NCBI GenBank assembly: GCA_965205235.1
Contig: CBDBGD010000003.1
Coordinates: forward strand, 1-64,000
Direction of reading: 5' to 3'
Length of the DNA: 64,000 nt
Origin: CBDBGD01 sp965205235
Lineage (GTDB): Bacteria > Chloroflexota > Dehalococcoidia > Lucifugimonadales > UBA1127
In this document: positions 54,060-63,455 of the stretch, piece by piece
Numbering within the stretch: position 1 is the first letter of the stretch
How the letters are laid out: every line of letters begins with the position of its first letter
Program-made: the position numbers and the translations under genes
Notes under the pieces: model-generated
The model's database searches: none
What the model saw: the letters and a program-made list of their open reading frames with translations, nothing else
Told to the model about the DNA's origin: nothing

Positions 54060-55391
54060 ATGACCGCAGCCCAGCTCTGGGAGGCGGCTCTTGGCGCCCT
54101 GGAGGTTCGACTGGCGGGCCCCAGCTTCGACACATTCCTTCGGGGAACGCGGGGCCTGTCCCTCAACGGCGACAGGCTCGTCGTGGGGGCCCCGAGCCCC
54201 TTCGCCGTTGAGTACCTGGAGAAGCGGCTCAGGGGGGCGGCGCAGGAGGCCGTGCGCAGCGTGGCCCGGGCCACCCTCACCGTGCATTTCCAGGTGGCCG
54301 ATTCCGAGGGCGCTGTCGCCGCTCCAGGCGCGGCCTCTCCCCACACCGCCCCCTCCTCGAGGCGCCGAAGCAAGTACACTTTCTCCTCCTTCGTCGTCGA
54401 GCCGTGTAACCACCTGGCTCACGCCGCGGCCGTCGCCGCGGCCCGGGATCCGGGGCTGAAGTACAACCCCCTCTTCCTGCACTCGCCCGTGGGGCTGGGC
54501 AAGACGCACCTGCTGCGCAGCATCCAGCACCACCTGGCCTCCCAAGGCGTGGAGGCGGTCTACGTCAACGGGGAGCAGTTCACCACCGAGTTCGTCACCG
54601 CCGTTCGCCGCGGCGGGGCCGACGCGTTCAGGAGGAAGTACCACGGCGCCGACGCCCTCCTCTTCGACGACATCCAGTTCCTGGGAGGGAAACGGCAGAC
54701 GCAGGACACGCTCTACCACGTCTTCAACGCCCTCCACCACCAGGACCGGCAGCTCGTCCTGGCGAGCGACCGCCCGCCCCAGGCCCTCACCTCCCTCGGC
54801 GACCGCCTGCGCTCCCGGCTGGACTGGGGCCTCACCGTGGAGATCCTGTCCCCGGACCAGGCGTCCCGGCGCAACATCCTCCAGGCGAAGGCCAAGCGGC
54901 TCAAGTCACCGCCACCCGACGAGGTTATCGCCGCCCTGAGCGTCCCCCCCTGCGTCAGCATCCGAGAGCTCGAGGGGAGACTCACCCGTCTCGTCGCCCG
55001 CACCGAGCTGACAGGCCAGGCTGCGACACTGGCGACGGCAGCTAGCGTCCTCGCCGATGCAGCATCCCTGTCCCAGACGAACGCGCCCATCTCCCCGGCC
55101 CGCGTCATCGCAGCCGTCGCAGCGCACTACCACGTCACCGCCGCTGCCCTGGCGGGCCCGGGCCGGGACCGCACGACCAGCCGCGCCCGGCATATCGCCA
55201 TCTACCTGCTCCGGGAACACGGGTCCCTCTCCCTTGCCGAGATCGGCCGCCTGTTGGGAGGCCGAGACCACAGTAGCATCGGTCACGCATACCGGAAGAT
55301 GCAGAAGGCCCACGCAGAAGACCTCTCCTTGCAGAGACAGATACGAGAGATCACCTCCACCACAGAGGTCACGTCTCCCATTCCCCAGTAA
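54060..55391 (+). CDS. dnaA: Chromosomal replication initiator DnaA
   Basis: A 443-residue DnaA: domain I MTAAQLWEAALGALEVRL, short linker, AAA+ core with FLHSPVGLGKTHLL (Walker A, Pro-Val-Gly-Leu instead of the common GGVGLGKTH), LLFDDIQFL (Walker B), and domain IV DNA-binding GGRDHSSIGHAYRKM. GTG 54018 or 54009 with GGAGGT would add 14-17 residues; ATG 54060 fits family starts. Followed by obg rather than dnaN. Confidence 0.95.
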   Translation: MTAAQLWEAALGALEVRLAGPSFDTFLRGTRGLSLNGDRLVVGAPSPFAVEYLEKRLRGAAQEAVRSVARATLTVHFQVADSEGAVAAPGAASPHTAPSSRRRSKYTFSSFVVEPCNHLAHAAAVAAARDPGLKYNPLFLHSPVGLGKTHLLRSIQHHLASQGVEAVYVNGEQFTTEFVTAVRRGGADAFRRKYHGADALLFDDIQFLGGKRQTQDTLYHVFNALHHQDRQLVLASDRPPQALTSLGDRLRSRLDWGLTVEILSPDQASRRNILQAKAKRLKSPPPDEVIAALSVPPCVSIRELEGRLTRLVARTELTGQAATLATAASVLADAASLSQTNAPISPARVIAAVAAHYHVTAAALAGPGRDRTTSRARHIAIYLLREHGSLSLAEIGRLLGGRDHSSIGHAYRKMQKAHAEDLSLQRQIREITSTTEVTSPIPQ

Positions 55392-55485
55392 ATCCCCGGC
55401 GAACCCCAGTCTTTGCTACAATCTTCCAGGATAGCGCTTTCCTGCTTTCCCCATGCTTACTCTCGCTATCGTTTCCCTTTCCACC

Positions 55486-56766
55486 ATGATTGATGAAGTA
55501 GAGATACGGATAAAGGCAGGAACCGGAGGTGATGGTTCAATCACCTTCCGGAGGGAGAAGTTCGTCCCTCGTGGGGGGCCTGATGGTGGAGATGGGGGGC
55601 ATGGTGGAAGCGTCTATCTAGGCGTGGCGGAAGGCCTTCCCAGCGCTGCGCTGGAGGCCCTTCGCCACCGAGGGCGGATCGTAGGTCACGGCGGCGGTAG
55701 AGGCGGAAGGCGGCAGCGACGGGGAAAGGATGGGGAAAACCTGGTTGTTCCGGTCCCACTGGGGACGGAGGTGGTGGAGGTCGACGCTGCCGGCGAGGAG
55801 CACCTGCTGGCGGACTTGGCGAAGGGTGGCCTGTACGTGCTGGTTGCTCACGGCGGACGTGGGGGGCGAGGGAACCGAAGGTTTGTGGGGTCGACGAACC
55901 GGGTGCCCCTTCTCGCCGAGGCGGGTGAGCAGGGCGAAGAGGTCCACCTCCGGCTACGGCTCAAGCTCCTGGCCGACGTGGGAGTCGTGGGGAGGCCCAA
56001 CGCCGGCAAGTCGAGCTTACTGACGGCAGTGTCCGCAGCGCGCCCCCGTGTTGCGGCCCACCCCTTCACGACGACGGAGCCGGTCCTGGCGGTGGTCGAG
56101 GGAGAGGAGCACCGGTTCATCGCCGCAGAGGTGCCGGGGCTGCTTGAGGGCGCCCACCGTGGCGTCGGGCTTGGGTTCGAGTTCCTCCGCCATGCCGAGC
56201 GTACCCGGCTGCTGCTGCACCTCGTCGATGGGACGTCGCAAGACGTCCGGGGCGACCTCGAGCAAGTGAACGGGGAGCTGGCGGCGTACAACCCCGACCT
56301 GGCGAGCAGGCCGCAGATCGTTGCGGTCAACAAGGTGGACCTCCCGGAGGTTCGCAGCCGCGTCGAGGAGCTGCGGCGGGAGCTGGGGGATGAGGCAGGG
56401 CCCATCGCCTTCGTCTCCGCCCTGACGGGGGAGGGCGTGCCCGGGTTGGTGCAGCGCGTGGCCGCTGCGCTGGGCCCCGTGGCGGAGCGGCCACGGCGGC
56501 GCAAGCGCGTCGAGGTGGAGGTCATCGAGCCGCCGCGGAGCATGCCGAGACGGCCGCGCATCGAGCGGGAGGCGAAGCAGCGTGTGCGCGTGCACTGGAC
56601 GCCCCTGGAGCGCATCGTCGACCGGGTGGACCTGGAGGACAGTCGAGTCATCGCCCAGCTCCGGCGGGAGATGACCCGCATGGGCGTAGTCCGCATGCTG
56701 GAGTCCTTCGGCCTCGAGCCGGGGGAGACCGTGTGCATCGGCGCCAAGGAGCTCGAGTGGCGGTGA
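55486..56766 (+). CDS. obg: Obg/CgtA GTPase
   Basis: A 426-residue ribosome-associated GTPase: Obg fold with GTGGDGSITFRREKFVPRGG and repeated GDGGHGG, G1 GRPNAGKSSLL, NKVD G4, and a C-terminal OCT domain. ATG 55486 is the family start. Needed for large-subunit assembly and linked to the stringent response. Confidence 0.96.
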   Translation: MIDEVEIRIKAGTGGDGSITFRREKFVPRGGPDGGDGGHGGSVYLGVAEGLPSAALEALRHRGRIVGHGGGRGGRRQRRGKDGENLVVPVPLGTEVVEVDAAGEEHLLADLAKGGLYVLVAHGGRGGRGNRRFVGSTNRVPLLAEAGEQGEEVHLRLRLKLLADVGVVGRPNAGKSSLLTAVSAARPRVAAHPFTTTEPVLAVVEGEEHRFIAAEVPGLLEGAHRGVGLGFEFLRHAERTRLLLHLVDGTSQDVRGDLEQVNGELAAYNPDLASRPQIVAVNKVDLPEVRSRVEELRRELGDEAGPIAFVSALTGEGVPGLVQRVAAALGPVAERPRRRKRVEVEVIEPPRSMPRRPRIEREAKQRVRVHWTPLERIVDRVDLEDSRVIAQLRREMTRMGVVRMLESFGLEPGETVCIGAKELEWR

Positions 56767-56835
56767 CGCCGCCTTGACGCGCAGGTTGCAGGCCGATAGC
56801 ATGCGCGGCAGCCCGACGAGACGCCAGGGGTTGCC

Positions 56836-57453
56836 GTGCCGCTGAAGCTGGGAGTCCTGGGGGGCACCTTCGACCCCATCCACCTGGGCCACCTCCTCAT
56901 CGCAGAGGAGGCGCGAGAGCACCTGGGGCTGGACCGGGTCCTCTTCATCCCGACGGGGCAGCCGTATCTCCGGCCGGCCAGCCCTCGCGCCTCGGCAAAC
57001 CACCGGCTGGCGATGACCCGGCTGGGCGTCGCGGACAACCCCTCGTTCGAGGTGTCGGAGGTGGAGGTCAAACGGGCGGGCCCTACGTACACCCTCGACA
57101 CGCTGGAGGACCTTTCCCGGGAGCACGGCGAGGGGCTGAAGCTGTTCTTCGTGCTGGGCGTGGACTCGGCCAGGACGCTGCCGCGCTGGCACGAGCCGGC
57201 GCAGGTGCTCGCCCGATGCAACCCAGTGGTGGTGGTCAGGCCCGGCGCCGGCGAATGGGACCCGCGGGTTCTGGATGCTCTCTGTCCTGGCGTCTCCCAA
57301 CGCGCCGTCCACCTGCAGGGGCCGCAGTTGGGCATAAGCGGTACGGAGCTGCGCCGGAGGATCGCATGCGGAGAGTCCGTCCGCTACTGGGTGCCACGGC
57401 CCGTCGTGGAGTACATAGCGCAGCACAAACTGTACCAGGAGGGTCAGCCATGA
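56836..57453 (+). CDS. nadD: Nicotinate-nucleotide adenylyltransferase
   Basis: A 205-residue enzyme of NAD synthesis: GGTFDPIHLGHL (adenylyl-transfer motif), FIPTGQPYL, and ISGTELRRRI near the C-terminus (ISSTxxR variant). GTG start. Its stop overlaps the pyrE ATG (ATGA). Confidence 0.95.
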   Translation: MPLKLGVLGGTFDPIHLGHLLIAEEAREHLGLDRVLFIPTGQPYLRPASPRASANHRLAMTRLGVADNPSFEVSEVEVKRAGPTYTLDTLEDLSREHGEGLKLFFVLGVDSARTLPRWHEPAQVLARCNPVVVVRPGAGEWDPRVLDALCPGVSQRAVHLQGPQLGISGTELRRRIACGESVRYWVPRPVVEYIAQHKLYQEGQP

Positions 57454-58076
57454 CACAGAGGATAGGCAAGCAGGTCCTGGCGATGGCCAACAGCCTGGGA
57501 GCGCTGACCTTTGGCGATTTCGTCCTCAGCTCGGGACAGCGCAGCAGCTACTACTTCGACGGCCGCCTGCTGACGCTCGATCCGCGGGGCGCGTACCTGG
57601 TGAGCAAGGCCCTCACGCCCGTCGTCCTCGACCACGGGGCCGAGGCGGTGGGAGGCCCCACGCTGGGCGCGGACCCGATGGTGGGCGCCATCGTGCTGAC
57701 CAGCTACCTGGAGGACAAGCCCCTCCGTGGGTTCCTGGTCCGCGGCGAGGCCAAGGCCCATGGCACCGGCCGGCTCATCGAAGGGCCCATCCAGCGCGGG
57801 AACGCGGCAGGGTCGGAGGTCCTGGCGGGGATCAACCCGGAGGACTCCCCCGAGCTTGGCCCGGTGAAGGTGGCCATCCTGGACGATGCGTGCTCCACGG
57901 GTGGCAGCCTCTTCCACGCCATCGACGCGGTAGAGGCCGCGGGCTGCAAGGTGGTCTGCGTGGCCGTGGTGCTGGACCGCCACCAGGGTGGCAGCGAGGA
58001 GATCCGCCGCCGCGGCTACCCCTTCGTCACCCTCCTGGAGGCCGACGCGGAGGGGAGTATCCGGGTCGCGGTGTAG
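57450..58076 (+). CDS. pyrE: Orotate phosphoribosyltransferase
   Basis: A 208-residue PRTase. PRPP motif VAILDDACSTGGSL; substrate loop VRGEAKAHGTGRLIEG, in which the first Lys of R-K-E-x-K is Gly. Adenine-, xanthine- or orotate-type identity rests on FxxSSGxxSxYYFD and this loop, which fit PyrE. Translationally coupled to nadD. Confidence 0.9.
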   Translation: MTQRIGKQVLAMANSLGALTFGDFVLSSGQRSSYYFDGRLLTLDPRGAYLVSKALTPVVLDHGAEAVGGPTLGADPMVGAIVLTSYLEDKPLRGFLVRGEAKAHGTGRLIEGPIQRGNAAGSEVLAGINPEDSPELGPVKVAILDDACSTGGSLFHAIDAVEAAGCKVVCVAVVLDRHQGGSEEIRRRGYPFVTLLEADAEGSIRVAV

Positions 58077-58110
58077 GGAGTGAAGCGACTGGAGTGACAA
58101 TGGGAGACCT

Positions 58111-59187
58111 ATGACGGGCATCTGGACGAACACGGGAGAGGGTTGGAAGGTAGGTTCGCCACAGGCGTTCCAAGATGAGGCGTCGCTGCACAGCCTCATA
58201 GCAAGGAACCCCCAACTGCTCCCGCTCGCTGGCTCGCCCCGCTTGACTGTCTTGGGCTCTGAGATACCTCTGGGCAATGGCTATGCGGACATCTTGGCAG
58301 TGGAGTCAACCGGGCGCCCCGCGATCATCGAAGTGAAACTCGCCCGCAACCCGCAGGCCCGCAGGGACGTGGTGTCGCAGGTTATCTCGTACGCAGCCTT
58401 CCTCCATGGAGCGGACGTTGAGGGCCTCGAAAGAGGCCCGCTGCGCAAGGCTCTTGCCGATGAAGGGTACGGCTCCATCCTGGAGGCGGTACAGGCCCAG
58501 GACCAGGAAGGCGCAGTGGACGCCGACTCCTTTGTGGCCTCGATGCAGGAGTACCTGGACCAGGGCAACTTCAGACTGGTCCTCGTGCTGGACGAGGTGT
58601 CGGCAGAGTTGGCCCGGGTCGTCGCCTACCTCGACGCCATGACAGTCCAGTCGCTAACGATTGACCTGATGACGCTCGCGGTCTACGACGTGAACGGGGC
58701 GCACGTCGCCCTACCCCAGCGGGTCTCACCCGACCTCGGTGCGGCGGCGCCCCCTGCATCGCCTGGTAGGGAGCGTCCTGCGCGGCCCAGGGGGGTATTG
58801 TCGGATGGTTCGGATGCATTTCGGGCTACCGTAGAAGACGCCCCTGACGATGCCCGGACGAAGTTCGATGAGTTTATCGCGTGGGCGGAGCATTTGGCTG
58901 TGCTGCCGAATGTGCGGCTCTTCAGCTACACCGGCTCTAGTCAGCACTCACTCTTGCCTAGGATCCTGCCAGACAGCGTTGGCCTCGTGACCATCTATAA
59001 CTACAGGCAGCAGCCGTCCATCACGGTCTGGCGGTCCGTTTTCGAGAGGCTCGCCCCGAACTCGATCGAAGCGGTTGAACGGGTGATTGCGCCGGTCAAG
59101 ATCGGGCAGGGCAACACCGTCTACAACGTGACACCCCAGGCACTTAAGGCGCTGACGGCAGCCTACCAAGAGGCGAGCGGGACCTGA
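58111..59187 (+). CDS. PD-(D/E)XK nuclease-like protein (DUF91/NucS-like core)
   Basis: A 358-residue protein. The N-terminal half has GNGYADILAV...RPAIIEVKLAR, a D-x(12-15)-E-x-K nuclease motif, after a helical Q-D-E-A-S-L-H-S-L element common to NucS/DUF91-like proteins. A Pro-rich linker follows, then a second domain (DDARTKFDEFIAWAEHL...) I do not recognise. ATG start. Possible DNA end/mismatch processing or defence role; both are inference. Confidence 0.7.
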   Translation: MTGIWTNTGEGWKVGSPQAFQDEASLHSLIARNPQLLPLAGSPRLTVLGSEIPLGNGYADILAVESTGRPAIIEVKLARNPQARRDVVSQVISYAAFLHGADVEGLERGPLRKALADEGYGSILEAVQAQDQEGAVDADSFVASMQEYLDQGNFRLVLVLDEVSAELARVVAYLDAMTVQSLTIDLMTLAVYDVNGAHVALPQRVSPDLGAAAPPASPGRERPARPRGVLSDGSDAFRATVEDAPDDARTKFDEFIAWAEHLAVLPNVRLFSYTGSSQHSLLPRILPDSVGLVTIYNYRQQPSITVWRSVFERLAPNSIEAVERVIAPVKIGQGNTVYNVTPQALKALTAAYQEASGT

Positions 59188-59229
59188 TCTCCGGCCGCCA
59201 GGTCCTGATTGGCGAAGCCTCTTGAAACC

Positions 59230-59961
59230 CTACCCCACCACGATGGCGTCGAAGGGCAGGTAGCCGGCCAGGGTAGGCATCAGGTTGGTGAACACGGCCA
59301 CGCCCAGCAGGATGAGCAGCACGCCCCCGGCATAGTTGGTGTACTGGAGCGTCTTGCCGTGACGCCGCATGAGGCCTGACGCCATGCCGGTGAAGGTCCC
59401 GGCCGCCAGGAAGGGCAGCATCATCCCCAGGGAGTAGGCGAAGAGGAGCACCGCGCCCGTCTGCGCCGACCCCGAGGTTCCCGCCAGGACGAAGATCGCC
59501 CCCAGTATGGGTCCCACGCAGGGCACCCAGCTCACGGCGAAGGCCGCCCCCACCAGGAACGAGCCGAAGTAGCGCAGCCGCCGCGCGAACTCTAGCCGGG
59601 GCGCGAACCCCCGCTCGAGCATCGGCACCTTCACCAGCCCCAGGGCCGTCAGGCCAAAGGCCATGATGAGGATGCCGCCCACCCGGTTGAGCCACACGGT
59701 GTTGCTGCCAACGGCTTGGGAGAGGGCCCCCAGGGAGGAGCCCAACAGGACGAAGACCATGGTGAAGCCCACGATGAACGTGGCCGTGTTGAGGATCGTG
59801 GCGCGTCGTAGCGAGCCCACGCTGCTGCCGGAGTCGGCGGAGAGGGTGAAGCCGGCCAGATAGGTCAGGAAGGCCGGCACCAGGGCCAGGGTGCAGGGCG
59901 CCAGGAAGGAGGTGACCCCCGCAGCGAAGGCCACGATGAGGCTAACCGAGCTTGTGTCCAT
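59230..59961 (-). CDS. ccdA: CcdA-type thiol-disulfide transporter
   Basis: A 243-residue six-helix protein: SFLAPCTLALVPAFL (first Cys helix) and VSWVPCVGPILGAI (second Cys helix), the redox pair of CcdA/DsbD. It should pass electrons from cytoplasmic thioredoxin outward. Seven bases downstream of the secreted thioredoxin-like gene. Confidence 0.92.
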   Translation of the reverse strand: MDTSSVSLIVAFAAGVTSFLAPCTLALVPAFLTYLAGFTLSADSGSSVGSLRRATILNTATFIVGFTMVFVLLGSSLGALSQAVGSNTVWLNRVGGILIMAFGLTALGLVKVPMLERGFAPRLEFARRLRYFGSFLVGAAFAVSWVPCVGPILGAIFVLAGTSGSAQTGAVLLFAYSLGMMLPFLAAGTFTGMASGLMRRHGKTLQYTNYAGGVLLILLGVAVFTNLMPTLAGYLPFDAIVVG

Positions 59962-59968
59962 AGCAGTC

Positions 59969-61141
59969 CTACCGTCCGAAGGTGAAGGTATAGAACAGGA
60001 ACTCGTCCGAGTTGACCCGGAGCTTTAGCGCGCCCGTATGGACGCCGCCGCTTCGAATGACGTTGTAGAGGCGCGGCTCGTCCACCAGGAAGAAGGTGCG
60101 CCCCGCGTCGTCGGTCTGGATGTCGTCGCCGCGCAGGGCCTCCGGGATGGGGGCCCCGTTGTGGGTGACGACTACGGGGAAGGCCTCCGCGGTCTCGTCG
60201 GGGCGGATCACGGCGTTGACACTGGCGGCCATGTACAGGATGGCCACGTAGTTTTCGAAGTCCGTGGTCGTCTCCGCGTGGCGGATCTTCTCCGCGCCCA
60301 GCTCCCAGCGGCCGTTGAGGTAGATGCGGCCGTTCTCGTGCAGGCCCGGGTCCGTGAAGGAGATGGCCTCCCCCTCCCGGAGACGCATGTCTGCGATGGT
60401 GTCGAAGTTGCCCAGGTAGCCGCCGGGGGCCCACTTGAGGCCGGCGTACAGCTCCCGGGTGATGGGGACGCGAGCGCCCGATGGCTCCGCTTCCACCCCG
60501 CCGATGGGAACGGCGGAGACGTCGGCGCCGATCTCTTCCAGCAGTTTCCGTATCTCCTTCTCCGTCTCTTCGTAGGCCCCCTCGCCGATGCGGTCGTAGC
60601 GCTGGACGCCGTTCTGGTCCATGAGATACTTGCGGGGCCAGTACCGGTTGCGGTAGGCGTCCCAGGTGATGTGTCGGTTGTCCATGGCCACGGGCCAGGC
60701 GACTCGCTGCCTGGCCATGGCGTCTCGCACGTTCTGCTCGTCCTTCTCGAAGTCGAACTCCGGCGCGTGAACGCCCACCATGACCAGGCCGTGACGAGAG
60801 TACTTCTGGTGCCAGTCCCGCAGATACGGGAGCGTCCTGATGCAGTTGATGCAGGAGTACGTCCAGAAGTCGACGAGCACGACCTTGCCCCGGAGCTCGG
60901 CCATGGTGAGCGGCTCCGTGTTGAGCCACTTGGTGATCCCGACGAACTCGGGCGCCACGGGGCCGGTCGGCGTCGACGGGGTCTCACCGTTGGTCGTGGC
61001 GGCGACTGCCGGCGCCTCCACGGGGGTGGTGTCCACGGTGGCTGGAGGCGCAGGGTCTATGGTGAGCTGGATGATGAAGATGAGGGCGACAATTGCAGCG
61101 ATGGCCCCGCCCAAGGCCAACCACCGTCGTGAACCGGTCAT
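59969..61141 (-). CDS. Membrane-anchored thioredoxin-like protein (DipZ-type C-terminal)
   Basis: A 390-residue protein: one N-terminal helix (WLALGGAIAAIVALIFIIQL), a Thr/Pro linker, a TlpA/thioredoxin domain with WTYSCINC, and a beta-rich C-terminal domain typical of the periplasmic part of DipZ. ATG 61141 gives the anchor. With CcdA it forms an extracytoplasmic thiol-reduction pair. Confidence 0.92.
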   Translation of the reverse strand: MTGSRRWLALGGAIAAIVALIFIIQLTIDPAPPATVDTTPVEAPAVAATTNGETPSTPTGPVAPEFVGITKWLNTEPLTMAELRGKVVLVDFWTYSCINCIRTLPYLRDWHQKYSRHGLVMVGVHAPEFDFEKDEQNVRDAMARQRVAWPVAMDNRHITWDAYRNRYWPRKYLMDQNGVQRYDRIGEGAYEETEKEIRKLLEEIGADVSAVPIGGVEAEPSGARVPITRELYAGLKWAPGGYLGNFDTIADMRLREGEAISFTDPGLHENGRIYLNGRWELGAEKIRHAETTTDFENYVAILYMAASVNAVIRPDETAEAFPVVVTHNGAPIPEALRGDDIQTDDAGRTFFLVDEPRLYNVIRSGGVHTGALKLRVNSDEFLFYTFTFGR

Positions 61142-61300
61142 TCCGCTTCCCCCTTGTTCTCCACGCGTCGCTGCGGGTCTGTCCCCGCACACAGAATATA
61201 CGTAGAGGATCCCAGCGCGGGTTTGAGGTTGCCCACGCCGGAGTTCGGGAGAAGCGCGGGCAGACGTTTCAACCGCCTGCTTTTCGCATTCCATGATAGT

Positions 61301-61351
61301 GCACGGCAAGCTCCGCTGTCACCGACACCCTGCAGCCGGAGCTTGCCGTGC
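61301..61351. promoter_or_regulatory. Long perfect stem-loop before tlyA
   Basis: GCACGGCAAGCTCCG (61301-61315) pairs exactly with CGGAGCTTGCCGTGC (61337-61351), a 15-bp stem with a 21-base loop. It ends 27 bases before the tlyA start, so it would lie in the tlyA leader if transcribed, or terminate upstream reads. No T run. Confidence 0.6.
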
Positions 61352-61378
61352 GCAGACTCGCCCGCTACTGTGGTCGGC

Positions 61379-62104
61379 ATGGCGAAGACGCGCATCGACC
61401 GGCTGCTGGTGGAGCGGGGTATTGCGACCACCCGGGAGAAGGCCCAGGCCCTGCTGATGGCCGGGCAGGTGCTCGTCAACGACCGGCCCGTCGTCAAGGC
61501 GGGGGCCATGGTTCAGGATGACGCCCAGGTACTCCTCAAGGCGCAGCTCCCATACGTGGGCCGTGGAGGCATCAAGCTGGCCCACGCACTGGAGATCTTC
61601 GGCCTCTCCGTCCAGGGGCTGGCGGCGTTGGATGTGGGCGCCTCCGCGGGCGGCTTCACCGACTGCCTCCTGCAGGCCGGAGCACGCCGCGTCTACGCCG
61701 TGGACGTGGGCTACGGCCAGCTGGACGTGAAGCTCCGCGCTGACCCGAGAGTCACCGTCATGGAGCGCCTCAATGCCCGCTACCCCTTCCCTCTGCCGGA
61801 GCCCGTGGGCCTAATCACCGTCGACGTCTCGTTCATCTCCGTGACCCGTGTGATCCCTCCGGCTGCCGAGCACCTGGTCCGCGGCGGCGCCATCGTCGCC
61901 CTGGTGAAACCGCAGTTCGAGGCGGAGCGGGGCGAGGTGGGTAGGGGCGGCGTCATTCGCAGGGCGGCCATCCATGCGCGTGTGCTGGGCCGTGTCATGC
62001 TGTGGGCCATTGCGCACCGCTTCCGCGTCCGGGGCCTGACGCCCTCCCCCATCCTGGGCGACGCCGGCAACAGGGAGTTCTTCCTGCTCCTCACCCGTGC
62101 CTGA
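61379..62104 (+). CDS. tlyA: TlyA-family rRNA 2'-O-methyltransferase
   Basis: A 241-residue protein: N-terminal S4 RNA-binding domain (RIDRLLVERGIATTREKAQALLMAGQVLVN), then a methyltransferase domain with ALDVGASAGGFTDCLL, VDVSFISV and ALVKPQFE. TlyA modifies 16S/23S rRNA and underlies capreomycin sensitivity. ATG 61379. Confidence 0.93.
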   Translation: MAKTRIDRLLVERGIATTREKAQALLMAGQVLVNDRPVVKAGAMVQDDAQVLLKAQLPYVGRGGIKLAHALEIFGLSVQGLAALDVGASAGGFTDCLLQAGARRVYAVDVGYGQLDVKLRADPRVTVMERLNARYPFPLPEPVGLITVDVSFISVTRVIPPAAEHLVRGGAIVALVKPQFEAERGEVGRGGVIRRAAIHARVLGRVMLWAIAHRFRVRGLTPSPILGDAGNREFFLLLTRA

Positions 62105-62140
62105 ACCCGCCGATGGTATACTGGCGCCGGAGGGCGCCTC

Positions 62141-63010
62141 ATGGATCGGCTGCGTAGTCTCCTGTTCGTCCCCGGGGTCCGCCCGGACATGCTGCAGAAG
62201 GCCCCCAACTACCCCGTCGACGCTCTGGTCCCGGACATGGAGGACTCCGTCCCCGTGGGCGAGAAGGACCGGGCGCGGGAGACGGTGGCCCGGATGCTGC
62301 CCCACCTCGCCGCTTCGGGCGTGCCCGTCATCCCGCGAACCAACTCCCTGGGGACGGGCCTACTGAGCGCCGACGCGGCCGCGGTGGTGGGCCCGCACAT
62401 CGCCGGCGTCACCGTCGGCAAGATCGGCTCCGCCTGGGAGGTGAGGCAGGTCTGCGGTGTGCTGGAGGGCCTGGAGCGAGCTGCGGGCCTCCCCGTGGGG
62501 AGCACCCGCCTGCTGCCCTGGATCGAGACGGCCCGCGGTGTGGCCAACGCTGCCGAGATCTGCCGGGCCTCGCCGCGCATCGCTGCGGTGTGCTTCGGCG
62601 CCGACGACTACACGGCGGACATGGGCGTCCCCCGCAGCGCCGACGGGGTGGAGTTGCTGTACCCGCGGAGCGTGGTGGCAGTCGCGGCGCGGGCGGCGGG
62701 CATCCCTGCCCTCGACACGCCGTACACGGACTTCCGCGACGCGGAGGGCCTCCGCCAGGAGGCCGCACTGGCTCGACAGATGGGCTACAGCGGCAAGTTC
62801 GCCATCCACCCTGGCCAGATCGACGCCATCAACGGTGCCTTCGCTCCGACGCCCGAGGAGGTGGAGGAGGCGCGCAGAATCGTGAGCGCCTACGAGGCCG
62901 CGCGGGCCCAGGGCCATGGGGCAACGGCGCTCGACGGCCGGATGATCGACGCGCCGATTGTGCTGCGGGCCCGCAACGTGCTCGCGCTGGCCGAGTCCAT
63001 GGGTCGCTAG
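62141..63010 (+). CDS. HpcH/HpaI aldolase/citrate-lyase beta-type lyase (CitE-like)
   Basis: A 289-residue TIM-barrel lyase: LRSLLFVPGVRPDML, PDMEDSVPVGEK (metal/catalytic Glu), RLLPWIETARG, and CFGADDYTADMG plus AIHPGQ near the end. These fit CitE-like/malyl-CoA-type lyases. Substrate could be citryl-, malyl- or methylmalyl-CoA-like. ATG with GGAGGG. Overlaps folB by one base. Confidence 0.9.
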   Translation: MDRLRSLLFVPGVRPDMLQKAPNYPVDALVPDMEDSVPVGEKDRARETVARMLPHLAASGVPVIPRTNSLGTGLLSADAAAVVGPHIAGVTVGKIGSAWEVRQVCGVLEGLERAAGLPVGSTRLLPWIETARGVANAAEICRASPRIAAVCFGADDYTADMGVPRSADGVELLYPRSVVAVAARAAGIPALDTPYTDFRDAEGLRQEAALARQMGYSGKFAIHPGQIDAINGAFAPTPEEVEEARRIVSAYEAARAQGHGATALDGRMIDAPIVLRARNVLALAESMGR

Positions 63011-63378
63011 TGGCCGACATAATCCGCCTGCAGGGCATGACCTTCTCCGCAGCCCATGGCGCCTCGCCGGGGGAGCACACTCGCGAGCGCCGCTTCATCG
63101 TCGACCTGGAGGTGGAGGCCGACCTGCGCCGCGCCGGCACCACCGACGACCTGGCCGACACGGTCAACTACAGTTTGCTACACGGCGTGGTCCGCGACGT
63201 GGTGAAGGGGCCTCCTGTCAACCTGCTGGAGACCCTGGCCGAGCGTATTGCGCAGCGGGTGATCCAGGAATTCTCGGTCTTGGCCGTGCGCGTTCGCGTG
63301 GGCAAGCCCGGCATCCCCGTCGACGAGGGGGGCCAGGCGATGGCCTCCGTGGAGGTCCGCCGGGAGCGGGGCGCGTAG
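63010..63378 (+). CDS. folB: Dihydroneopterin aldolase
   Basis: A 122-residue folate-pathway enzyme: DIIRLQGMTFSAAHGASPGEH (start), FIVDLEVEADLRRAGTTDDLADTVNYSLLH and LLETLAERIAQRVI are FolB signatures, including the Tyr and Glu-rich helix. GTG 63010 overlaps the preceding TAG by one base. Confidence 0.92.
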   Translation: MADIIRLQGMTFSAAHGASPGEHTRERRFIVDLEVEADLRRAGTTDDLADTVNYSLLHGVVRDVVKGPPVNLLETLAERIAQRVIQEFSVLAVRVRVGKPGIPVDEGGQAMASVEVRRERGA

Positions 63379-63455
63379 TCGTTGCGGTAGCCAAACGCCT
63401 GTGCTGCGCGTAGAATGGGTCAGGTAGTCGCGAGGTCCGGCTTCGGAGGTCCTGC

